DNA from: an uncultured Desulfosarcina sp. | GTDB lineage: Bacteria > Desulfobacterota > Desulfobacteria > Desulfobacterales > Desulfosarcinaceae | Direction of reading: 5' to 3' | DNA: 64,000 bases | Assembly: GCF_963668215.1 (NCBI RefSeq) | Contig: NZ_OY764190.1 | Span: 992,001 to 1,056,000, forward strand | The notes under the pieces: model-generated | Database searches by the model: none | What the model was told of the DNA's origin: nothing | The model's input: the letters and a program-made list of their open reading frames with translations, nothing else | Translations under genes and position numbers: made by a program | Shown: positions 17,217 to 25,618 of the stretch, in pieces | Position numbering within the stretch: position 1 is the stretch's first letter | How the letters are laid out: each line of letters begins with the position of its first letter

Positions 17217-17236
17217 TTGTCACCGTATAGTGACAA
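17217..17236 (+). promoter_or_regulatory. Second TetR-type operator, before the Acg-like gene
   Basis: TTGTCAC-CGTATA-GTGACAA: perfect 7-bp arms matching the operator at 16515-16532. TATAGT (17226-17231) inside it could be a -10 box, though no good -35 precedes it. The operator is 31 bp past the TetR stop and 30 bp before the next start codon. Confidence 0.8.
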
Positions 17237-17265
17237 ACTTAATTTTCAACCTGGAGGAATCCAAA

Positions 17266-18387
17266 ATGATAAAACGCAGAGATTTTCTCAAACAACTGTT
17301 CGCCGCCGGGGCTGTGCTGGGCGGCGGCACCCTGACGGGTGCCTGTTCGGGAATCACGCGCGCCGACCTGCCGGAAGACAATACGTCCGAACAATCGCCA
17401 CCGATGCTGGATCCCACGGGAAGACACATTCTCTACTACGCCAGTCTGGCCCCCAGCGGCCACAACAGCCAGCCCTGGCGGGTGCGCATCGAAGCGGCGA
17501 CCACATGGATCGTCGAAGCGAATGGCGACCGCCGCCTGCCCTGCGTGGACCCGGACAATCGCGAACTCCTGCTCTCAATAGGCGCCTTTGCCGAGAACCT
17601 TTTCCTGGCGGCGGGCGCCCTGGGCCGGCATGCCGACATCGAGGTGATCGCCAACAGCAGCCACGACCGCGATATCCTCCGGGTCGTTCTACGCTCCGGA
17701 CAGGCCAATGGCGATCCGCTAAATCTTCTGGCAACCCGCCGCACCGTGAAACACGGCCACCTGCCCAAGGAGATCTCCGCTAACGACGTGGCAGCCCTGT
17801 CCCACCAGGCTGGCGGCGGCCTTTTCTATTTCCCGCGCACCTCTTCCCATGCCGCGTGTATCCGGGACGCCGCTGTGGAGAGCTTTCGCATTCAGGCGGC
17901 CCGCGATGACGCCCAGCGTGAACTTGTTCACTGGCTGCGCCTTAAGAATCGGGATGCGATGCACCATCGCGACGGCCTTACCCCCGAGGGCATGGAAATC
18001 CGGGGCATGGCCAACTGGTTTGTGCGCCATTTCGTCAGCCCCGACGATTTCATGAAAACCGATTTCCGCCGCAAGGGCGTGGACGTGACGGCGCAGCTGG
18101 CCCGGGAGGGGGGCGGCTGGATGGTGATGACCAGTTCCGGGGACAACGTCGCCGACCTGATCGGTACCGGCCGGCGGTTTCAGCGTATGGCCCTTGCAGC
18201 ACGGGCCCGAAACATCGGCATCCACCCCATGACCCAGGTGCTGGAAGAGAAAACCGGCCGTTCGGCCATCGCCGGAAATCACAACCGGCACTTTTTCCCC
18301 CAGTTCGTCCTGCGGGTGGGCTACCTTGACCACTACCCCAAGCCGGTCTCCCTGCGGCGGCCAGTGGAATGGTTCGTAACCTCCTGA
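17266..18387 (+). CDS. Tat-exported Acg-family nitroreductase-like flavoprotein
   Basis: 373 residues from the ATG at 17266, ten bases after GGAGG (17252-17256). The N-terminus has a twin-arginine signal (KRRDFLKQLFAAGAVLGGG) ending near TGACSG, so it is exported folded, perhaps as a lipoprotein. The rest matches the Acg-type nitroreductase family: APSGHNSQPWRV near residue 60 is the FMN-binding start, and a second half with MALAARARNIGIHPMTQVL follows. Acg proteins have a duplicated nitroreductase fold and bind or store FMN. Substrate unknown. The shared operator with the TetR gene suggests induction by a small molecule that this enzyme or flavin store deals with. Confidence 0.85.
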   Translation: MIKRRDFLKQLFAAGAVLGGGTLTGACSGITRADLPEDNTSEQSPPMLDPTGRHILYYASLAPSGHNSQPWRVRIEAATTWIVEANGDRRLPCVDPDNRELLLSIGAFAENLFLAAGALGRHADIEVIANSSHDRDILRVVLRSGQANGDPLNLLATRRTVKHGHLPKEISANDVAALSHQAGGGLFYFPRTSSHAACIRDAAVESFRIQAARDDAQRELVHWLRLKNRDAMHHRDGLTPEGMEIRGMANWFVRHFVSPDDFMKTDFRRKGVDVTAQLAREGGGWMVMTSSGDNVADLIGTGRRFQRMALAARARNIGIHPMTQVLEEKTGRSAIAGNHNRHFFPQFVLRVGYLDHYPKPVSLRRPVEWFVTS

Positions 18388-18428
18388 CACGATTCCATTC
18401 CCACCAGCCCCTATCCCTGTTGAGTATA

Positions 18429-18452
18429 ACCGATAAAACACGGTGCTTTTTT
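18429..18452 (+). terminator. Weak intrinsic terminator after the Acg-like gene
   Basis: ACCG (18429-18432) and CGGT (18441-18444) form a short stem followed by GCTTTTTT (18445-18452). An outer inverted repeat CCCTGTTG (18415-18422) and CAACAGGG (18467-18474) encloses it. The stem is short, so the call is tentative. Confidence 0.4.
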
Positions 18453-18480
18453 AGCAGGAATAAACCCAACAGGGTAAGTG

Positions 18481-18509
18481 TTGACAAAACCCATCCAGGC
18501 CACTACTAG
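18481..18509 (+). promoter_or_regulatory. Promoter of the MBL hydrolase gene
   Basis: TTGACA (18481-18486), 17-base spacer, TACTAG (18504-18509). It lies between the terminator-like hairpin and the MBL gene start at 18590. Confidence 0.5.
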
Positions 18510-18589
18510 GCATATGCTCATAGAAGCTTCTCCGGATAGTAACGGTTCCATCCGCAGTCGGCTTCAGACTCAAGCCATGAGGTGGCCCT

Positions 18590-19426
18590 TTGAAACTTAC
18601 TGTACTGGTAGACAACAACACCCTGATCGACCGCTATTTTCAGGGCGAGCCCGGCGTTTCCTACTATATCGAGATCGACGGGCTGAAGATCCTCTTCGAC
18701 ACCGGCTGCTCCGATCTTTTCATGAAAAATGCCGCCAAGATGGAGATCGACCTGTTCGATGTCGACGCGGTGATTCTCTCCCACGCCCATATCGATCATA
18801 CCTGGGGCCTTCAGGCCTTGATTCAGGCCTTTGCAGAACGGCAATTCGAAGGCCGATCCTACAAGCGCCCTACCCTGATCGCCCACCCGACGGTTTTCGA
18901 CCGGCGCGTGATGCCCGGTGTCGGCGATATCGGCTGCCTGGTCTCCCGGGAAACTGCCGGCCGCTATTTCGATATGCAGTTGACCGACCGTCCCCACTGG
19001 CTGCACCCGAATCTGGTCTTTCTGGGAGAAATCGAACGCACAAACGACTTCGAGGCCGAACATCCCATCGGCCGCATCTGGCAAGACGGCGTCGAAGCCG
19101 ACGATTTCCTTCGGGATGACACGTCGCTGGCCTATCGTTCGCCAAACGGCCTGGTGATTGTTTCCGGCTGCGCCCATGCCGGCATCTGCAATACGGTGAC
19201 CCAGGCCATGAAGGTCTGCGAAGAGACCCGCGTGGCAGACATCATCGGCGGGTTTCACCTGCTGAGCCCCACGGAAAAGCAGCTACGTCGTACCGTGGAA
19301 CATCTGTCCGCCTGGGGTCCGGAAAAGCTGCATGCCTGCCATTGCACCGATCTGAAATCCCTGCTGGCGCTGTCCCGGGCCGCCGAACTGGTGGAGGTTG
19401 GCGTGGGGCTCGTACTGGAGGTTTAA
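18590..19426 (+). CDS. MBL-fold metallo-hydrolase, RFAP-synthase-like branch
   Basis: 278 residues. The metal site HAHIDH is at residues 65-70, with a further glycine-histidine region (VSGCAHAGICNTV) and a C-terminal ACHCTD segment. The opening (LVDNNTLIDRYFQGEPGVSY, then DTGCSDLFMKNA) and the HAG(I/V)CNTV motif are those of the MBL branch annotated as 7,8-dihydropterin-6-yl-methyl-4-(ribofuranosyl)aminobenzene phosphate synthase-like. In bacteria the actual reaction of these proteins is mostly untested. Start: a TTG at 18590 just after GAGGTGG (18579-18585). Cytosolic. Confidence 0.85.
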   Translation: MKLTVLVDNNTLIDRYFQGEPGVSYYIEIDGLKILFDTGCSDLFMKNAAKMEIDLFDVDAVILSHAHIDHTWGLQALIQAFAERQFEGRSYKRPTLIAHPTVFDRRVMPGVGDIGCLVSRETAGRYFDMQLTDRPHWLHPNLVFLGEIERTNDFEAEHPIGRIWQDGVEADDFLRDDTSLAYRSPNGLVIVSGCAHAGICNTVTQAMKVCEETRVADIIGGFHLLSPTEKQLRRTVEHLSAWGPEKLHACHCTDLKSLLALSRAAELVEVGVGLVLEV

Positions 19427-19516
19427 CGCAACCCAGAAAAGGAAACTTTTTGCAAATATCCATATGATGCAGAAATACTGCTTCAAAATTATAAATCCAC
19501 ATGTTGAGAGGAGAAA

Positions 19517-20650
19517 ATGATGAAAATTGGAAGAAAAAGTGTTTCGGCGATAACCCTGCTGCTCTTTGCGGCTGCCTTGCTGTGTATTCCTACCGTACAG
19601 GCCGCAGACACCATCCGCATGGGCGTGGCCGGTGCCCACAGCGGCGACCTGGCCTCCTACGGCATTCCCAGCGTCAAGGCCGCCGAACTGGTGGCAAAGA
19701 AATTCAACGCCAAGGGCGGTGTGCTGGGCAAGCAGGTGGAACTGGTGGTGGAAGACGATCAGTGCAAAACCGAGGTGGCCGTCAACGTAGCTACCAAAAT
19801 GCTCACCGAGGATGTGGACGTCGTCCTGGGCCACATCTGCAGCGGTCCGTGCAAGGCTTCTTTGAGTATTTATGCCACCAAAGGGCTGATCCTCATGTCC
19901 CCTTCGGCGACCAATACCGACCTGACCAAAAGCGGCCAGCACAACAACTTCTTCCGGACCATCGCTCCGGACGATGCCCAGGCCAAAACCCAGATCGATT
20001 TCTGCCTGGACAAGCTGAAGGCCAAGACCATCGCCATCGTCCATGACAAGGGCGATTACGGCAAGGGCCTGGCGGAATTTGCCAAAGCCTTTCTGGAAAA
20101 GGACAGCCGCGGCGAGCTGGTGCTCTATGAAGGCATCACCCCCGGTGCGGTGGACTATTCAGCGGTCATCAACAAGGTCAAGCGCTCCAAGGCCGACGTG
20201 CTGCTTTACGGCGGTTTCCACCCCGAAGCCTCCAAACTGATTCAGCAGATGCGCAGAAAGAACATGAAAACCCTCTTCATTTCCGATGACGGCGTCAAAG
20301 ACATCACCTTCATCAAGGTCGCCGGCAAATACGCCGAGGGCGTCTATGCCACCGGCCCCATGGACACGACCCAAAATCCCATGGCCATTGCCGCCATTGA
20401 AGAGCACCGCAAAACCTACGGCTCGGACCCGGGCGCCTTTTTCCTCAACGCCTATGCCGCGGCAACGGCCATGCTCGAAGGGATTCAGATCGCCGGAACC
20501 TCGGATTTCGACGCCCTTTCCAAAACCTTGCGCAGCAATTATTTCGAAACGCCCCTGGGACGTATCAGCTTCGATGAGCGCGGGGATGCCATTGGCGTAG
20601 GCTTTGCCGTTTATCAGGTGCAAGATGGACAGTATGTAGAAATCAAATAG
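19517..20650 (+). CDS. Periplasmic branched-chain-amino-acid-type binding protein (LivK-like)
   Basis: 377 residues. A signal peptide (SAITLLLFAAALLCIPTVQA, then AD) is followed by a periplasmic binding fold type I: IRMGVAGAHSGDLASYG, VVEDDQCKTEVAVNVATKML, SPSATNTDLTKSG, HDKGDYGKGLAEFAK. This is the LivK/urea/amide-binding family of ABC transporters. Two ATGs are adjacent (19517 and 19520); AGGAG at 19509-19513 fits the second better. No permease or ATPase gene lies nearby, so it works with a transporter encoded elsewhere. It is followed by mutM only 9 bp downstream, so both may be on one transcript. Confidence 0.92.
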   Translation: MMKIGRKSVSAITLLLFAAALLCIPTVQAADTIRMGVAGAHSGDLASYGIPSVKAAELVAKKFNAKGGVLGKQVELVVEDDQCKTEVAVNVATKMLTEDVDVVLGHICSGPCKASLSIYATKGLILMSPSATNTDLTKSGQHNNFFRTIAPDDAQAKTQIDFCLDKLKAKTIAIVHDKGDYGKGLAEFAKAFLEKDSRGELVLYEGITPGAVDYSAVINKVKRSKADVLLYGGFHPEASKLIQQMRRKNMKTLFISDDGVKDITFIKVAGKYAEGVYATGPMDTTQNPMAIAAIEEHRKTYGSDPGAFFLNAYAAATAMLEGIQIAGTSDFDALSKTLRSNYFETPLGRISFDERGDAIGVGFAVYQVQDGQYVEIK

Positions 20651-20659
20651 GGTCTGCCC

Positions 20660-21496
20660 ATGCCCGAACTGCCCGAAGTACAAACCGTGGTCGACACCCT
20701 GAACCAATGCGGCATTGTCGGGCGAACCATCGACGGCGCCCGGGTTCGCTGGCCGAAAACCATTGCCGGCGATTCGCCGGCAGGCTTCTGCCGCCGCGTT
20801 CAAGGCTGCCGGATTCTTCGCATCACCCGCCGGGGCAAGTACATCGTATTGTGCCTGTCCGGCGGGTTTACCCTGCTGATTCACCTGCGGATGACCGGAC
20901 GCCTGAACTGGACCCGCCAGGACCGGGCGCTCAATGCCCATGAACATGTCATTCTGAAAGTCGGCCCGCACCATGAACTGCGATTCCAGGACACCCGCAA
21001 GTTTGGAAGAATCGTTCTGACCGATGCGCCGGAGGCGATTTTAGGAAAGCTCGGTCCCGAGCCGTTGGGCAGAGGCTTTACCCGGGCACGTTTTTTCATC
21101 ATGCTTCAGGCTCGAAAGCGCCAACTCAAGCCGCTGCTGCTGGATCAGACTTTTCTGGTCGGCCTGGGCAATATTTATGTCGATGAAGCCCTGTGGCTGG
21201 CCGGCATCCATCCTTGCCGCCGGTCCGATTCCCTGGACCGGCAAGAAGCCGATGCCCTGCATCGGGCCATCCGAAAGGTGTTGAACCAGGGGCTGAAAAA
21301 TGAAGGCACTTCCCTGGGCAGCGGCCAGGGGAACTTTCATGCGGTGGGCGATCGTCCGGGGAAAAATGCGGACAAACTCAACGTGTTCCGACGCACCGCA
21401 ACCCCCTGCCCGCGCTGTAATACAACCATCGAACGCATTATCGTGGGGCAGCGCAGCAGTCACATCTGCCCGGTCTGTCAGAAGATGTCGGGATGA
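20660..21496 (+). CDS. mutM: Formamidopyrimidine-DNA glycosylase (Fpg/MutM)
   Basis: 278 residues, usual length. After the start Met comes PELPEVQTV, with the catalytic proline 2 and glutamate 3. A lysine in the beta-hairpin region, the helix-two-turn-helix (QTFLVGLGNIYVDEALW) and the C-terminal zinc finger CPRC...CPVC (residues about 250-274) are all intact. It removes 8-oxoguanine and formamidopyrimidines and cuts the strand by beta,delta-elimination, a core part of base-excision repair in the cytosol. It starts 9 bp after the binding-protein gene. Confidence 0.97.
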   Translation: MPELPEVQTVVDTLNQCGIVGRTIDGARVRWPKTIAGDSPAGFCRRVQGCRILRITRRGKYIVLCLSGGFTLLIHLRMTGRLNWTRQDRALNAHEHVILKVGPHHELRFQDTRKFGRIVLTDAPEAILGKLGPEPLGRGFTRARFFIMLQARKRQLKPLLLDQTFLVGLGNIYVDEALWLAGIHPCRRSDSLDRQEADALHRAIRKVLNQGLKNEGTSLGSGQGNFHAVGDRPGKNADKLNVFRRTATPCPRCNTTIERIIVGQRSSHICPVCQKMSG

Positions 21497-21508
21497 TTCA
21501 GGGGATGT

Positions 21509-21775
21509 TTAACGGAACAGATACAAAACCACCACCAGGACCAGAATGGCCAGGCCCATCCAGATCAGTCGTTTTTTGGTGAACAGCGGCGGCGATGCGG
21601 AAGAAGCGGCTTTGTCCTTGGCCTTGAATGCCCGGATGCGTTCGATTTTTTCCCGTTCTTCCTCAATCTCCCGACGCCGGTGATTTTTCTCCCTTCGATC
21701 GAATGGCCCCGACCGGCGGTCTTCGGAAACAAAGCTGTGTTCTTGCCTCCGGTCGGGAACTTTTCTTCTTTCCAT
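21509..21775 (-). CDS. Small C-terminally anchored membrane protein
   Basis: 88 residues from the ATG at 21773-21775, which follows a GGGAGAG ribosome binding site; longer versions of the frame start with sequence unlike a protein N-terminus. The first 65 residues are strongly charged (ERRKVPDRRQ, RREIEEEREKIERIRAFKAK), likely helical or coiled, and the last 20 form one membrane segment (LIWMGLAILVLVVVLYLF). A tail-anchored cytoplasmic protein of unknown role. It converges on mutM with a 12-bp gap. Confidence 0.65.
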   Translation of the reverse strand: MERRKVPDRRQEHSFVSEDRRSGPFDRREKNHRRREIEEEREKIERIRAFKAKDKAASSASPPLFTKKRLIWMGLAILVLVVVLYLFR

Positions 21776-21938
21776 CGGTCTCTCCCTGCAGGAATCAAAA
21801 GGGGGTCGTGCGAACGGGATTTGAGCGCCAATACCAAACGATGCATGCCACGCCACGGGGGCCGGCGTTAGTATCACTACTTTCAATAAAATCATTCCGC
21901 GGCCGCTTGTCAACTGCAAAAAGGCATCGGGGCAATTC

Positions 21939-21967
21939 TTGACTTTCCGGCGGACATCCGATTAAAT
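21939..21967 (+). promoter_or_regulatory. Promoter of the ketosynthase operon
   Basis: TTGACT (21939-21944) and TTAAAT (21962-21967), 17 bases apart, about 75 bp before the first ketosynthase start codon. Confidence 0.55.
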
Positions 21968-22042
21968 CCTGCCGCGCAAAGGCCGACTTGGCCAGGCGGG
22001 ATTGAACGCCATCGGTTCCGAAGAAAAAACATCCGACTCAAC

Positions 22043-23287
22043 ATGAAATCAAATCGCGTCGTTGTTACCGGCCGTGGTACCATCAATGCCATCGCCGAAA
22101 ATGTAGATGACTTTACCGCCGCCCTTAAAAACGGCACCTGCGGCATCGGCCCGGTCACGCTTTTCGACACCGGCGGATACCGTACCCACATCGGGGCCCA
22201 GGTCAACGGCTTCGATGCCCGGCAGCACATTCCAGCCAACTACTCTCTCAAACGCATGTCCCGGTCGGACTGCATGGCCATGGCGGCCACACTGGAGGCG
22301 ATGGCCGACGCCGGTCTGCTGCCCATGGCAGACCGGATGGCCGCGCGCACCGGCGTAATCATTGGCGGCGGCGCCGGCGGCATGCTGGAGTGCGAGCCGG
22401 TTTTCGCCCGCTACCTGGGAAACGGGGCCGACCGGATGCCGGTCTCGCCCTTTGCCGCGTTCTCCTGCGCTTCGTCGGCGGACCACATCGCCACACACTT
22501 AAATCTTCTGGGCCCTCGCACCACCTTTATGACTGCCTGCTCCTCCGGCGCCACAGCCATCGGATTCGCTCGGGACCTGATCCGCAGCCATGCCGCCGAC
22601 ATCGTGGTTTGCGGGGGAACGGAGCCATTGTGCCGCATTACCTATTCCGCCTTCAACGCCCTGCAGGCGGTGGACCCCGATCCCTGCAAACCCTTTGACC
22701 GCAACCGCCGGGGGCTCACTCTGGGAGAAGGCGCCGGCATCGTGATCCTGGAATCGCTGGACCATGCCCGCAAGCGGGGCGCTGTCATTTACGGCGAAAT
22801 CCTCGGCTGCGGGATCACATGCGATGCCCACCACATGACCGCCCCCGACAGCGAAGGCACCGGCGCCGCGGCAGCCATGACGGCGGCCCTGGCCGATGCC
22901 CGTATATCGGCGGACCGGGTGGACTATATCAACGCCCACGGCACCGCCACGCCAGCCAACGACCGCATGGAGGCCCTGGCTATCGGACGGGTATTCGGCA
23001 AACGGACCCGGCAAATCCCGGCAAGTTCCACCAAATCGATGATCGGCCACACCCTGGGGGCTGCCGGAGCCATCGAGGCCGTAGCCTGCCTGCTGGCCAT
23101 GGAGCGGGACTTCGTTCCGCCCACCATCCATCACGACACCCCCGATGACGACTGCCCTCTGGACGTCGTACCGGGCCATTCGCGGCCGGCACGGATCGAC
23201 ACGGTACTCTCCAATTCATTCGCCTTCGGCGGCAACAACACCGCCTTGGTTCTGGGGCGTTTTACCGAAAATGGCGGTGCCCGATGA
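22043..23287 (+). CDS. Beta-ketoacyl-ACP synthase, catalytically complete (FabF-like/KS-alpha)
   Basis: 414 residues, the size of FabF. The condensing-enzyme triad is intact: C166 (TACSSGATAIG), H299 (NAHGTAT) and H336 (IGHTLGAAGA), with K331. It joins an acyl or aryl starter to malonyl-ACP with loss of CO2. It differs from housekeeping FabF in its N-terminal half and is followed, with a 4-bp ATGA overlap, by a ketosynthase-like protein without any catalytic residue. This KS plus chain-length-factor-like arrangement is typical of type II polyketide, aryl-polyene or similar specialised pathways rather than primary fatty-acid synthesis. No acyl carrier protein, ketoreductase or dehydratase gene lies in the window. 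Confidence 0.93.
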   Translation: MKSNRVVVTGRGTINAIAENVDDFTAALKNGTCGIGPVTLFDTGGYRTHIGAQVNGFDARQHIPANYSLKRMSRSDCMAMAATLEAMADAGLLPMADRMAARTGVIIGGGAGGMLECEPVFARYLGNGADRMPVSPFAAFSCASSADHIATHLNLLGPRTTFMTACSSGATAIGFARDLIRSHAADIVVCGGTEPLCRITYSAFNALQAVDPDPCKPFDRNRRGLTLGEGAGIVILESLDHARKRGAVIYGEILGCGITCDAHHMTAPDSEGTGAAAAMTAALADARISADRVDYINAHGTATPANDRMEALAIGRVFGKRTRQIPASSTKSMIGHTLGAAGAIEAVACLLAMERDFVPPTIHHDTPDDDCPLDVVPGHSRPARIDTVLSNSFAFGGNNTALVLGRFTENGGAR

Positions 23288-24501
23288 ACCGGCGGGTGGC
23301 AGTTACCGGAATGGGGCTGGCAACCCCCCTGGGCATCGGCAGGGAACGCTTCGCCGAAGCGTTGTTCAACGGCGTCAGTGGCATCGGTCCCATCGAAAGC
23401 TTCGATGTCGGAGCGTTTAAATCCAAGTATGCAGCGGAAGTTCGCGGTTTTTCGGCCAAGGACTTCATCTCTCCGCGACTCCTGCGGCGTATGGACCGTC
23501 TTTCCCAGATGGTGGCGGCGGCGGCGCGCATGGCCATCGAAGACGCGGGCGTGGACCTTGCTTCCACGGACCGGGACCGCTCGGGCATTGTCATGGGCAC
23601 GGCCTTTGGTGCAACCGATGTCGCCGCCCGGTTCGCCGGCACCCTTTTCACCGAGGGGCCCCGCCTGGTCAATCCGATCCTGGTGCCCAACACGGTGATG
23701 AACGCCCCGGCCGGTCACACGGCCATCGAATTGGGGTTGCGGGGAATCAACACCACCCTGAATCATCGGGAGGCCTCGGCGGAAACGGCCATTGCCTTCG
23801 CGGCCATGCAGATTCGCGAGGGTCGGGCGGATATGCTTCTCACCGGCGGCGGGGACATTCTCTCGCCTTTTTTCTTCTCGGTCCTGGAGCGATTCCGGGC
23901 ACTGTCCCCCCTGAACGGCGGCGAAGAAAGGGCACGCCCCTTCGACCGCAGACGCAACGGGCCGGTGGCCGGAGAAGGCGTGGGTGTGCTTTACCTGGAA
24001 ACGCTGGAATCGGCCCGAGACCGGGGAGCGACCATCTACTGCGAAATCGCCGGTTGGGGCATGAGCGGCGCACCCGCGCCGGCCAACGACTGGCCCGATA
24101 ATCCGGACGGCATGCTGCAGGCCATGCGGGCAGCCATGGCCATGGCCGGCGTGGAACCCGAATCCATCGATGCGGTTTCCGCCGCTGCCAATGGCGGGGG
24201 CCGGTCGGATCGGTTGGAAGCCCTGGCCCTGGAGCGGTGCTTCACCGGCGCCCATCAACCGATGGTGACCAGCATCAAGGGCGCCCTGGGGGAAAGCTTC
24301 GCCTCCGGGGGCGTCCGGGCCGCAGCTATGGCCCTCGGCATTCATGCCGGCAGGGTGCCGCCCACCCTGGGGTTGACGGAACCCATCACGCCCCTGGCCA
24401 GGGTGTCCACCGACAGCCGAAAGATGGTCGTCGATTACGGGATGGTGAATGCCTGCGCGTCGGGGGGGACTTTTGTCAGTCTGCTTTTAAAAAAGCCGTG
24501 A
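23284..24501 (+). CDS. Ketosynthase-like protein without catalytic triad (chain-length-factor-like)
   Basis: 405 residues with a full thiolase/ketosynthase fold (VAVTGMGLATPLG, PFDRRRNGPVAGEGVGVL). Aligned to its upstream neighbour, the active-site cysteine is E163 (HREASAETAI), the first histidine is A301 (SAAANGGG) and the second is E337 (LGESFASGG); K332 is kept. It therefore cannot condense. In type II systems such a protein (KS-beta or chain-length factor) pairs with an active ketosynthase and shapes the product; in classical ones the cysteine is glutamine. The 4-bp overlap with the active gene supports a heterodimer. The repeat at 24500 begins right at the stop codon. Confidence 0.88.
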   Translation: MNRRVAVTGMGLATPLGIGRERFAEALFNGVSGIGPIESFDVGAFKSKYAAEVRGFSAKDFISPRLLRRMDRLSQMVAAAARMAIEDAGVDLASTDRDRSGIVMGTAFGATDVAARFAGTLFTEGPRLVNPILVPNTVMNAPAGHTAIELGLRGINTTLNHREASAETAIAFAAMQIREGRADMLLTGGGDILSPFFFSVLERFRALSPLNGGEERARPFDRRRNGPVAGEGVGVLYLETLESARDRGATIYCEIAGWGMSGAPAPANDWPDNPDGMLQAMRAAMAMAGVEPESIDAVSAAANGGGRSDRLEALALERCFTGAHQPMVTSIKGALGESFASGGVRAAAMALGIHAGRVPPTLGLTEPITPLARVSTDSRKMVVDYGMVNACASGGTFVSLLLKKP

Positions 24502-24622
24502 CGGCTCTGTAAAAAGCACGATATCTGCGTTACGCTCATCCTTCGTCGCTACGGAGTATTCCTGATACGCCTCGATCCTCAGGAATCGCAAGCCTTGATC
24601 TCGGCCTTTTTACAAAGCCGTC
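24500..24622. repeat. Palindromic intergenic repeat, copy 1
   Basis: GACGGCTCTGTAAAAAG at the left pairs with CTTTTTACAAAGCCGTC at the right (one mismatch). The core reads GATATCTGCGTTACGCT, CGGAGTA, TACGCCTCGATCCTCAGGA and GCAAGCCTTGATCTCGG in order. The reverse complement of the copy at 28142-28265 has nearly the same core but a quite different outer stem. It lies between two convergent genes, starting at the stop codon of the ketosynthase-like gene, and may end transcripts from both sides. Confidence 0.85.
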
Positions 24623-24652
24623 TGAAATTCAACTTTTTAGATTTCATTGATG

Positions 24653-25573
24653 TTATTTAGGGCCATCCTTCTCGTTCGACTGGGTGGTGCCGTAGACGTT
24701 GTCCTCGGGCGGCGTGCCCCGCTGCTCGGCGGACAGGACGCACTGGCTGAATTGCGGCCGGGAACGGCGATTCAGGGCCACGAGAACCCGGACCACAGTC
24801 TGGCTGATGCTGCCGGCGTCGGCCTGGCGGGTCATTTCCTCCAGGGCAGTGCGGTTGTCATAGGAGGCCTTTCGGTAGGGCCGGGGGGATATCAGTGCGT
24901 CGTAAACATCGCTGACCATGATGATATCGGTCGTCAGGCTGTCCATGGCGATGCCCAGCGGATATCCGCTGCCGTCCTTGCGTTCGTGATGGTCCCGGGC
25001 CACCTTGGCGGCAAGAATGTCGGGATCACGGAAATAGTGGCTTAAGAGAACGTAGCCGGCCAGTGTGTGATGGTGGAGATGTTCGAGTTCGGCCGGCGTA
25101 AGCGGCGTCTCCTTGGTGAGAATTTCAAGCGGGACGCACCGTTTGCCGATATCGTGGACGGGCCCGGCAAGAACCTCCTGGATCATGGCAGCCCTGTCGG
25201 TGATCAACTCCCGGGTGATGAGAATGGAGAGAGCGAAAACCAGCAGGGTATGGCGATAGGTATAAAAATCCAGCTCACGGAAGTGGTATAGCGATTCCAG
25301 CAGCGGCTCCGGCATAGTCACCTCACCGGCAATATCCAACAGGGCGCGCATGCGGCCGGCGCCTTTGAAAATCACATCATAGGGCGGCGCGGAAAAAAAG
25401 TCGTTCAGATCCGATTCCACCCGATTAAAGTCCATCAGACGACAGGTTCGAATGGATGCGGTCGCACCGTCGGCCATGGACCGCATCACCTCCCGGTCAA
25501 GAACCGTTCCGGCCTCCAGCAAAAGATCTCCCCGATGATCGGCCACCGCATGGGTGAGTCGATACTCCGACAT
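24653..25573 (-). CDS. HD-GYP domain cyclic-di-GMP phosphodiesterase
   Basis: 306 residues. The HD-GYP domain covers about residues 95-275: the HD pair H140-D141 (GPVHDIGK), a histidine cluster LEHLHHHT and the signature HHERKDGSGYP (195-205) are all intact, so it should hydrolyse c-di-GMP to GMP. The N-terminal 90 residues have no named domain and probably sense or bind a partner. No membrane segment is visible, so it is cytosolic. It is transcribed away from EfpL (same strand, 45 bp downstream). It is a plausible counterweight to the c-di-GMP riboswitch system at 11.5 kb. Confidence 0.93.
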   Translation of the reverse strand: MSEYRLTHAVADHRGDLLLEAGTVLDREVMRSMADGATASIRTCRLMDFNRVESDLNDFFSAPPYDVIFKGAGRMRALLDIAGEVTMPEPLLESLYHFRELDFYTYRHTLLVFALSILITRELITDRAAMIQEVLAGPVHDIGKRCVPLEILTKETPLTPAELEHLHHHTLAGYVLLSHYFRDPDILAAKVARDHHERKDGSGYPLGIAMDSLTTDIIMVSDVYDALISPRPYRKASYDNRTALEEMTRQADAGSISQTVVRVLVALNRRSRPQFSQCVLSAEQRGTPPEDNVYGTTQSNEKDGPK

Positions 25574-25618
25574 GATCGATTCCTTTCCGCCGCTGGTGCC
25601 GACGTACAGACGGTGCCG

